The notes under the pieces were generated by a model. The model saw only the letters and a list, made by a program, of their open reading frames with translations. It searched no databases and had not been told where the DNA came from. 64,000 nucleotides of DNA from Actinospica robiniae DSM 44927 (GTDB lineage Bacteria > Actinomycetota > Actinomycetes > Streptomycetales > Catenulisporaceae): NCBI RefSeq assembly GCF_000504285.1, contig NZ_KI632511.1, positions 4,213,372-4,277,371 of the forward strand, read 5' to 3'. A program made the translations under genes and the position numbers. Shown piece by piece: positions 34,544 to 41,644 of this stretch. Position 1 is the first letter of the stretch. Each line of letters starts with the position of its first letter.

Positions 34544-35031
34544 TTCGCCGCGGCGGGTGCCGCGAAGTTCCGCCGCGCCGGGTGCCGAGGCGCGGCGCGC
34601 CGAGGCCCCTCCGAGGCACCCCGCAGCGGGCGGGGAAGCCGGCGCGGGCACGCGGCGCGGGCGGAAGCGCGGCGGAGCCCACGCGGATGGGCGGCGCTGG
34701 AGCGCGAAACTGCGGCGGCGCGGAAGCACGCCGGTACGACGCGAACGCCGGGGCGCCACGGAAGCACGCCGCCGCAGAAGCATCGAGCCGCGAATCCGCA
34801 GCACGAAAGTCAGGCGCAGCAGAACCGCTGAGCCAGGGAGTGTGGCGCAGCAGCACTGCCGGGCATCGAGGCACGAAGGCCGCTCCGAGCGACAAGACGC
34901 GAACCGCTTCCGAGCGCCGGACTTATGAGCAGTCGAGCCAGCGACATCCGCCGCGTCCCCGAACCGCCGAGAGTGACGCCTACCGCGTCGCCGAGCACAG
35001 AGGCACGAAGCACCCTCCATGCGACGAGGCA
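34544..35031. other. Coding-poor, GC-rich stretch left of the IS element
   Basis: About 490 bp with no convincing gene. Open frames here are Arg/Ala-rich, low in complexity and lack ribosome sites. Short motifs such as GCGCGAAG and CGCAGCAGAA recur irregularly. It may be a decayed extension of the 24-bp repeat array or an eroded gene. Confidence 0.5.
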
Positions 35032-35035
35032 CTAG

Positions 35036-36111
35036 ATGACTGATCGGGTTTCATTGCGTGGGGGTGGCGAACCCGTCGATCTGCTGTGAACGATCACGAA
35101 GGGTGTCCAGGCTGGATAGCGAATAACCAATCTCACCTGGGAGTTCGCTATGCACATCGACCTGGACACCCTTCTGACTGCACTCTACGTGGCGCTGACC
35201 GACTGCATCATGCCTTCGCTGGAATCCGCCCCCGACCGCCCCGGTCGACCGCCGGAGGTTACCGACGCCGAGGTCGTGTGTATCGCCGTAGCCCAAGCCC
35301 ATCTGCGCTTCAACGACGAGCGCCACTGGATCCGCTCGGCCCCGAAGCTGATCGGGCACCTGTTTCCCAGGCTCTTGTCTCAATCGCAGTACAACGTGAG
35401 ACTGCGCGCCGTGGGCCCGCTGATGCAGCACACGGTGTTCTACCTCGCGACCGCGTGCCCCTCCAGTCAGGACGTGGTCCGTCTGATCGACGGGACCAAG
35501 GTGATCTGCGGAACCTCGCGCACGACGGTGCGCTGCTCGAACCTGTTCGGATACGCCGGCTACGGCTACGACAAGTCCCACAGTGTGTACTTCTGGGGCT
35601 GCAAACTCCTCCTCGAGGTCACCGCTGACGGCCTGGTCACCGGGTTCGTCCTGGTCAACCCGAAACTCATCGACGAGCGCCGGGCCGTGCTCCTGATGCA
35701 GGAACAGCCATACACGACGATGCCCCACGCCACCACGGCCGTGGGCGACAAGGGGTTTCGCAGCAAACCCTTCGAAGCGGAACTCCTCGATCAAGGCGTC
35801 GTCCTGGTGCGCCCGGCGATGCGCAACGAGACAGATCCGGGGGTGTTTCCCAAGTGGTTTCGCAACCGGGTCGAATCCGTCATCGACACCCTCAAGGGTC
35901 AACTCGGCATCGAGCATCCAGGAGCACATGAACCGTCCGGACTGTTCGCCCGCGTAGTCCAGCGCATCCTGGCCCTGAACGCCGCCGTCTGGCACAACTG
36001 GAGCACCGGCGCGCACGTCAAGCGCTCCCTGATCGCCTACGACCACTAACCAACGACCCGACCAGCCAAAACGCTCGCGCCACCCCCGCGCAATGAAACC
36101 CGATCAGTCAT
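35036..36111 (+). mobile_element. IS982-family insertion sequence, 1076 bp
   Basis: 34-bp terminal inverted repeats at 35036-35069 and 36078-36111, starting ATGACTGATCGGGTTTCATT, with one mismatch (T versus C opposite). CTAG flanks both ends (35032-35035 and 36112-36115), a 4-bp palindrome that could be the target duplication. One intact transposase gene lies inside. Ends and gene are intact, so the insertion looks recent and possibly active. Confidence 0.88.
35150..36049 (+). CDS. IS982-family transposase
   Basis: 299 residues, the usual family size, in one open frame. N-terminal helical region (PPEVTDAEVVCIAVAQAHL) and a DDE core: LIDGTKV (Asp114), AVGDKGF (Asp200), and RVESVIDTLKGQ (Glu242). 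YGYDKSHSVYFWGCKLLLEVTADG matches the family's conserved K-x-YFG-K-LH block. It cuts and joins the IS ends. ATG at 35150 has GGGAG five bases upstream. Confidence 0.9.
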   Translation: MHIDLDTLLTALYVALTDCIMPSLESAPDRPGRPPEVTDAEVVCIAVAQAHLRFNDERHWIRSAPKLIGHLFPRLLSQSQYNVRLRAVGPLMQHTVFYLATACPSSQDVVRLIDGTKVICGTSRTTVRCSNLFGYAGYGYDKSHSVYFWGCKLLLEVTADGLVTGFVLVNPKLIDERRAVLLMQEQPYTTMPHATTAVGDKGFRSKPFEAELLDQGVVLVRPAMRNETDPGVFPKWFRNRVESVIDTLKGQLGIEHPGAHEPSGLFARVVQRILALNAAVWHNWSTGAHVKRSLIAYDH

Positions 36112-36115
36112 CTAG

Positions 36116-37489
36116 CCGCTTCCGAAACACCGGGTCCACGAGCCGTCGAGCAAGCCTCACCCCGCCGCGTCGTCGAGGTCCTGCAGTGCGGAAACGCCCC
36201 CCCCGAAGCATTACGGCACAACGCGCGGACATGCCGTGGAGTTGCCCCAGCGCGGCGCCAGCACGCCCGCCACGTCAGCGAAGATCTTCAGCCGCAGCGC
36301 CTCCGCGTCGCTCCCCCCATAAATTTGCTGAGGCGCAGCGGTCGGTCCGTCGAGTCGCCGGGCGCGGGGCGGCCCCTCGTGCGCGGCGCATCTCACGGGA
36401 CGCGGCTCTTCATGTCGAAGCGCTGAAATCTTCACGCACAGCGGCGCCGGCGGCCATGGACTCGTTGGCCGTGAGGTCGACGGCTGCGGCATGGCTCGCG
36501 TCCGGCACGACCAAAGCGTCCGGCTGACCTTGGGGCCCCCTCCCCGCCCCCACCCCACCCCTCCCCCGTTTCGCGGCTGACCGCAGCCCGGCGCTCACCG
36601 TGACTCGTCTCGGGCACACGACCACCACTGGGCCCACCCGTGACGTGTCCAAGGCTCGTACCTATGGCCACTCCCTGAACTCTGTACGAGCGTCAGACGT
36701 GCCACGCTGCTTCCCGCGAGCATCGATGTCTAATATTCGATCTAGGATATGCAAAGGCTCCTCTCGTTTCGACGGCCTCGGCTTCGTTGCCGCAGCGGCG
36801 CCTTGCGGCGGCGATTCGTTCGCTTCATCCGAGCTGACGATTCGAAATACTGACCGAAAATTTCGGGCGCTCTGAGAAGGCGAAGCGAGCGCTTCGGATC
36901 CGACTCGCCGTTAGAAGGCTTACAAGGGCTTAGTTCGCGCTTCTTGTTTCGCGGCGGCGCGCGCGTGGATGCCGCTCGTGCGTTTCCCGCATTTGTCGGT
37001 GCGAGCTCCCGGCGCGGCGGCGTGAATGGAGTGTCGCTGGCTTCTACCAATGCCGCGCACGAGCGCTGGCGGCTCCAACGGACGCCGTTGTGTTGGGAGC
37101 CGAATAGTGCGGCTGGCCACATGCTGGTTAGCGCGGTTCCCCACACACCCGGCCGCGATAGTTGGGCCGCCGCGCCGAAGCCGACAAGCATCGCGGCGAG
37201 CGCCGTTGTCCACTGCATGGTCCTCCCTCTTGCTATTGCCCTGCCCGTCACCCTGTGAAATTACCCGATATCTTGAGAGTAGCGATGCCTTGTGGTGTAT
37301 GCGAGGTATTGGGAAATTTCTTAGGAAGCTGGCCGCTATGAGGTCCGTGTGCACGCTTGGGATGTGGGCCGGACGTACCGCGTCGCGTACGCCGTCGGGA
37401 ATACATGATTAGTCATGCATGTTCCACTCGGCAGTGACCGCGAGCCCATCGGCACACGGCGGGCACCCCTGAGAGTTGGAGGACAGGAC
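36116..37489. other. Coding-poor block right of the IS element, lower GC
   Basis: About 1.37 kb between the IS and the flavin monooxygenase gene. It is visibly more AT-rich than the rest (for example TCTAATATTCGATCTAGGAT near 36730). Frames are short and lack family resemblance; one minus-strand frame with a ribosome site is listed separately. It may be horizontally acquired or decayed DNA. No tRNA was seen. Confidence 0.5.
36742..37218 (-). CDS. Possible small exported protein, unrecognised
   Basis: 158 residues. A hydrophobic N-terminus (MQWTTALAAMLVGFGAAAQL) could be a signal peptide; the rest is Arg/Ser-rich with no recognised domain and codon use unlike the flanking genes. In favour: AGGGAGGA just before the ATG at 37218, and TAATTT as a possible -10 about 60 bp upstream. 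It may be a real orphan gene or a chance frame in low-GC DNA. Confidence 0.3.
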   Translation of the reverse strand: MQWTTALAAMLVGFGAAAQLSRPGVWGTALTSMWPAALFGSQHNGVRWSRQRSCAALVEASDTPFTPPRRELAPTNAGNARAASTRAPPRNKKRELSPCKPSNGESDPKRSLRLLRAPEIFGQYFESSARMKRTNRRRKAPLRQRSRGRRNERSLCIS

Positions 37490-38674
37490 ATGCAGTTCGG
37501 GATCTTCTCCGTCAGCGACGTCAGCCGGGATCCGACGACCGGGCGCACACCGAGCGAGGGCGAGCGGATCGACGCGGTCGTCGAGATGGCGGCGCATGCC
37601 GATCAAGCGGGCCTGGACGTCTTCGCGGTCGGCGAGCACCACAATCCGCCGTTCTTCGACTCCTCGCCGACGACCCTGCTCTCCTTCATCGCGGCGCGGA
37701 CCCAGCGCATCATCCTTTCGACCTCGGTCACTCTGGTCACCACCAATGACCCGGTGAAGATCGCCGAGGACTACGCGATGCTCCAGCATCTCGCCAAGGG
37801 CCGGATGGACCTGATGCTCGGCCGAGGGAACACCGTGCCGGTCTACCCGTGGTTCGGCAAGGACATCCGCAAGGGGGTGCACCTCGCGCTGGAGAACTAC
37901 AACCTCCTGCATCGGCTGTGGCGCGAGGACGTCGTCGACTGGAACGGGGACTTCCGCACGCCGCTGCAGGGCTTCACCTCGATACCGAGGCCGCTCGACG
38001 ACGTGCCGCCCTTCGTCTGGCACGGATCCATCCGCACACCGGAGATCGCGGAGCAGGCCGCGTACTACGGCAACGGCTTCTTTGCCAACAACATCCTCGC
38101 GCCGAACGGCAACTTCAAGCCGCTGGTGGACTTCTACCGGAAGCGCTACGAGCACTACGGCCACGGCCGCGCGCAGGACGCCATCGTGGGCCTCGGTGGG
38201 CACTCGTACATCGCCAAGCGCTCGCAGGATGCTTACACCGCCTACCGGCCGTACTTCGAGAACAACCCGCACGGCATCCGGATCCCGCTCGAGGACTGGA
38301 CTCAGGCGACGCCGACGAGCGTGGGCAGCCCGCAGGAGGTCATCGACAAGACCCTGACGTTCCACGACCTGTTCGGCGACTACCAGCGCCAGCTGTGGGT
38401 CGTCGACGGCTACGGTCTGCCCCAGGCCGAGGTACTCAAGCAGATCGACCTGCTTGCCGAGGAGGTCGTGCCGGTGCTGCGCAAGGAGTTCGACTCCCGA
38501 CGCGCGGCAGGGGTGCCCGACGCACCGACGCATGCGTCGCTGGTGCAAGCCAAGTACGGCGACGGACCGGTGCGGCACCCGCGTCCGAACCCGAACCGGG
38601 GCGACAACACGACGGGCGCCTCGCCGTACCAGGACACTGACGCTGAGACCACGGCCATCCACCCGACCCCGTGA
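37490..38674 (+). CDS. LLM-class flavin-dependent monooxygenase (CE1758-like)
   Basis: 394 residues with the luciferase-like TIM barrel: MQFGIFSVSDVSRDPTTGRTP, AVGEHHNPPFFDSSP, TSVTLVTTNDPVKIAEDYAML, GRMDLMLGRGNTVPVYPWFG. This matches the CE1758 family, FMNH2-dependent monooxygenases that occur beside a CE1759-type FMN reductase. That partner lies 1 kb downstream with a MarR gene between. GGAGGA sits about 7 bases before the ATG at 37490. The extended C-terminus (350-394) is hydrophilic. Substrate unknown. Confidence 0.9.
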   Translation: MQFGIFSVSDVSRDPTTGRTPSEGERIDAVVEMAAHADQAGLDVFAVGEHHNPPFFDSSPTTLLSFIAARTQRIILSTSVTLVTTNDPVKIAEDYAMLQHLAKGRMDLMLGRGNTVPVYPWFGKDIRKGVHLALENYNLLHRLWREDVVDWNGDFRTPLQGFTSIPRPLDDVPPFVWHGSIRTPEIAEQAAYYGNGFFANNILAPNGNFKPLVDFYRKRYEHYGHGRAQDAIVGLGGHSYIAKRSQDAYTAYRPYFENNPHGIRIPLEDWTQATPTSVGSPQEVIDKTLTFHDLFGDYQRQLWVVDGYGLPQAEVLKQIDLLAEEVVPVLRKEFDSRRAAGVPDAPTHASLVQAKYGDGPVRHPRPNPNRGDNTTGASPYQDTDAETTAIHPTP

Positions 38675-38720
38675 GAACAGAGAGTGGAAGCCGTGAGCGG
38701 CAACGGAGATGGGAGTCGGC

Positions 38721-39440
38721 ATGGACGACCACATGAAGGACGCGCGCACGGATGAACCGAGCGGCGTGCGGCTGGCCACCGAGGCTTGGGAAGCGCTCTT
38801 TCGCGCGCAGGTGGTGCTGGCACGCGAGTTCGCCGGCGAGGACGTGTGGGGCGAGCTCACGCGGCAGGACTATGACGTGCTCTACACGCTCTCCAAGTCG
38901 TCGGCGGGACTGCGGATGACCGAGATCAATGAGCAGATCATGCTGACGCAGCCTGGTGTATCACGGCTTATAGCCCGCTTGGAGCAACGCGGCTTTGTCG
39001 AACGTCGACCGGATCCTGACGATGCTCGTGCGCAACGGATCGGGCTCACCGCGGCGGGACGCGAGGTGCAGCAGGTCGTCGGGCGACGCCACGTGCGGCA
39101 GATCGTGCGGGCTATGAACCGTGCGCTCGAGGGCGATCAGCTGCGGCAGCTACACGAACTGTGCAGCGCGTTGATAGCGGGGGCGGGCGCAGCGAAGGTG
39201 GAGCGCGAAGGAAAGGCGACCGCAAGCGCGGAGGACAGCTTGAGGGGAGCGAGTCTCCGGCGCGCAGAGGGTGCGGACGCGGAAGGCGGCGCGGCCGGCG
39301 TGGGGCGGCGAGGGGGCTCCAGCGGATCAGCGGGATCGCTGTCGGTACCTAAGGCGGGCTTGGGGCGGGCGCCGGACTCGGCGTCGAACTCGGCGGAGCC
39401 GGAAGTGCGGGCGGCGACGGAGTGGCAAACCAAGCCCTGA
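38721..39440 (+). CDS. MarR-family regulator with C-terminal extension
   Basis: 239 residues. The MarR winged helix fills 1-145 (ELTRQDYDVLYTLSKSSAGLRMTEI, LTQPGVSRLIARLEQRGFVERRPDPDDARAQRI). Residues about 150-239 are a Gly/Ala/Ser/Arg-rich tail not normal for MarR and probably disordered. It probably controls the flanking monooxygenase and FMN reductase. GGAG six bases before the ATG at 38721 supports this start over 38709. A 77-bp tandem repeat begins right after the stop. Confidence 0.88.
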   Translation: MDDHMKDARTDEPSGVRLATEAWEALFRAQVVLAREFAGEDVWGELTRQDYDVLYTLSKSSAGLRMTEINEQIMLTQPGVSRLIARLEQRGFVERRPDPDDARAQRIGLTAAGREVQQVVGRRHVRQIVRAMNRALEGDQLRQLHELCSALIAGAGAAKVEREGKATASAEDSLRGASLRRAEGADAEGGAAGVGRRGGSSGSAGSLSVPKAGLGRAPDSASNSAEPEVRAATEWQTKP

Positions 39441-39630
39441 GTAGCGAGCGGGCTCGGGGCTGGGGTGGCGGGCGAAATCGGCGTGGCTGGCGGAGCTGGG
39501 GCAACGAGCTGAGCGGAGTAGCGAGCGGGCTCGGGGCTGGGATGGCGGGCAAATCGGCGTGGCTGACGGAGCTGGGGCAACGAGTTGAGCGGAGTAGCGA
39601 GCGGGCTCGGGGCTGGAATGGCAGGCGGCA
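39441..39630. repeat. 76/77-bp tandem repeat, about 2.5 units
   Basis: Units begin at 39441, 39518 and 39594, each with GTAGCGAGCGGGCTCGGGGC; the third is partial. The array begins immediately after the MarR stop codon and ends before the FMN reductase ribosome site. The period is not a multiple of three and frames cross stops, so it is non-coding. Confidence 0.85.
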
Positions 39631-39678
39631 ACGGAGCCGCGGGCGGAGAGTTGGGATGAGCGGGAAAGGAACTATGGG

Positions 39679-40473
39679 ATGAGCATGGGCAACGGCGGGA
39701 GCGCGGGTGGACAGCCGCGGGGTGACGACGTGCGCGACATCGTCATCATCAGTGCGGGGGTCAGCGAGCCTTCTTCGTCCACGCTGCTGGGTGAGCGGTT
39801 GGCCGCTAAGACGCTGGCGGGGCTTCGTGGGCGTGGGGTTGAGGCGCGGGTTTCGACGATCGAGCTTCGGGCGCTGGCGCTGGACGTCGCCAAGTCGAAT
39901 GTGGCGGGGTTCGTTGTGGACTCACTGCGTCCAGCGGTGGAGCGGCTCGCCGCTGCGGATGGCGTCATTGCGGCGACTCCTGTCTACAAAGCCGGGGTGA
40001 GCGGGCTTTTCAAGTCGTTCATCGATGTGCTGGATGACGACCTGCTCATCGGCAAGCCGGTGGCCGTGACGGCTACTGCGGGCAGTGCCCGGCATGCGCT
40101 TGTTCCGGACGAACAGCTGCGGCCGCTCTTCGCCTACCTTCGGGCGCTCGTCATCCCGACGGCGCTCTTCGCCGGTCCGGAGGACTGGGGGGCGCCCGCG
40201 CTCGGGGAGCGGATCGAGCGTGCTGCCATCGAGCTTGCTGCGCTGGTGGCGAGCGGGGTGGGCGGCGCGATCGCGGCGGAGACGTGGTCGCGGCATGAGC
40301 ACCGGTTCGGCGGCGCGGCGGGGTCGGCGGCCGGCGGAGACGGGGATGGTGACGCGGGCGGGGACGGGAACGGAAGCGGGGCCAGAGGCGGCGATGAGTT
40401 GTCAGGCGTGGATTTCGACTCGGAGTTGATGCGGTTGGCGACTGGGGGCGGGCGCGCGGGCGCGGGGAACTGA
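39679..40473 (+). CDS. NADPH-dependent FMN reductase (CE1759-like)
   Basis: 264 residues. Flavodoxin-like fold: DIVIISAGVSEPSSSTLLGERLA (phosphate loop), DGVIAATPVYKAGVSGLFKSFIDVLD, LIGKPVAVTATAGSARHAL. Matches the CE1759 family that supplies reduced FMN to the CE1758-type monooxygenase encoded upstream. Residues about 205-264 are a Gly/Asp-rich tail of low complexity. The ATG at 39679 has AAGGA 8 bases upstream. Confidence 0.9.
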   Translation: MSMGNGGSAGGQPRGDDVRDIVIISAGVSEPSSSTLLGERLAAKTLAGLRGRGVEARVSTIELRALALDVAKSNVAGFVVDSLRPAVERLAAADGVIAATPVYKAGVSGLFKSFIDVLDDDLLIGKPVAVTATAGSARHALVPDEQLRPLFAYLRALVIPTALFAGPEDWGAPALGERIERAAIELAALVASGVGGAIAAETWSRHEHRFGGAAGSAAGGDGDGDAGGDGNGSGARGGDELSGVDFDSELMRLATGGGRAGAGN

Positions 40474-40706
40474 GTCCGGAGTGGGAGTGCGGGCGGCTCG
40501 GGCGGGCGGGGTAGGCCGCTCGGGCAAACCTGTGGGTGGGGGCGTGAGCGGGCGCGGACAAGACTGGGTGCGTGGGCAAGGGCGAGGTGCGGGCGGTAGG
40601 GCTGCGCGTAGACCGGGTGGCGCAGCGCGGTGAGCGGGGGCGGGGGGCGGCGGGGGATGGTCGAGGGGTACTGGACTCGGCTCAGCTCGCCTTGGAGGCA
40701 TGCGCC

Positions 40707-41597
40707 ATGCGGAACCGGACTCCTACCCTCATGCTGAACAACGGCATCGAGATGCCCGCGCTCGGCTTCGGCGTCTTCCAGACGCCGCCGGAAGTGACGA
40801 CGGAGGCCGTGCGCGCGGCGCTGGAGACCGGGTACCGGCTGATCGATACGGCTGCCGCTTACGGGAACGAGCGGGAGGTCGGGCACGCTCTGCGGCTGTC
40901 GGGGCTGCCGCGGGACGAGGTTTTCGTCGAGACCAAGGTGTGGATCAGCGACTTCGGGTACTCCGAGACGCTGCATGCCTTCGAGAAGAGCGCTAAGAAG
41001 CTCGGGCTTGAGCGCATCGACCTGCTCATCCTGCACCAGGCTTTGCCGTCTCGATTCGAGCTGACTCTGGAGGCTTACCGGGCGCTCGAGACGCTGCACG
41101 CGGAGGGGCGGGTGCGGGCGATCGGGGTGAGCAACTTCATGGAGGATCATCTCAGCGCTCTGCTTGAGGTGGCGTCGCTGATCCCGGCGGTCAACCAGAT
41201 CGAGGTGCATCCCTACTTCAGCCAGGTGGGGGTGCAGAAGGCGGATGCGGCGCGGGGGATCGTGACGCAGGCTTGGTCGCCGATCGGGGGGATCACGAGC
41301 TACCGCGGGGGCGGGAGCAGGACGTTCGACGATCCGGCGATCGGCCAGATCGCTTCGGATCACGGGAAGACGGCGGCGCAGGTGATGATCCGGTGGCATC
41401 TGCAGCAGGGGCGGTCGGCGATTCCGAAGTCGGTGCGGGCGGAGCGGATCGCGGAGAACTTCGACGTGTTCGACTTCGAGCTTTCGACTGCGGAGCTCGA
41501 CATTCTGGACGGGCTGGACACCGGTGTGCGGGGTGGGCCGGAGCCGGAGGAGGTCACGTTGGAGGCGTTCGGGCGGGAGATCGCGGAGGCGGTTTGA
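40707..41597 (+). CDS. Aldo-keto reductase
   Basis: 296 residues, full-length AKR barrel: IEMPALGFGVFQTP, YRLIDTAAAYGNEREVG (catalytic Asp and Tyr), VFVETKVWI (Lys), DLLILHQALPS (His), RAIGVSNF, AIPKSVRAERIAENF (NADPH binding). Reduces an aldehyde or ketone with NADPH; substrate unknown. GGAGG lies about 9 bases before the ATG at 40707. The 230 bp upstream are very G-rich on this strand. Its last bases overlap the promoter of the GH36 gene. Confidence 0.93.
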   Translation: MRNRTPTLMLNNGIEMPALGFGVFQTPPEVTTEAVRAALETGYRLIDTAAAYGNEREVGHALRLSGLPRDEVFVETKVWISDFGYSETLHAFEKSAKKLGLERIDLLILHQALPSRFELTLEAYRALETLHAEGRVRAIGVSNFMEDHLSALLEVASLIPAVNQIEVHPYFSQVGVQKADAARGIVTQAWSPIGGITSYRGGGSRTFDDPAIGQIASDHGKTAAQVMIRWHLQQGRSAIPKSVRAERIAENFDVFDFELSTAELDILDGLDTGVRGGPEPEEVTLEAFGREIAEAV

Positions 41598-41606
41598 TTC
41601 CGCTGG

Positions 41607-41644
41607 TTGACCTTGCGCTGGCCGGGTTCCTAGGCTCGTGACCA
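41607..41644 (+). promoter_or_regulatory. Promoter of the alpha-galactosidase gene (leaderless)
   Basis: TTGACC (41607-41612), an 18-bp spacer, TAGGCT (41631-41636), then seven bases to the ATG at 41644. The best -35/-10 pair seen in the window; transcription would begin at the ATG. It starts 10 bp after the aldo-keto reductase stop. Confidence 0.75.

Noticed and set aside
34557-34928. Arg/Ala-rich open frame after the LacI gene
   Set aside because: No start signal, no domain, low complexity; more likely non-coding.
37409-38860. A minus-strand open frame of 483 codons
   Set aside because: Antisense to the clearly recognisable LLM monooxygenase gene.
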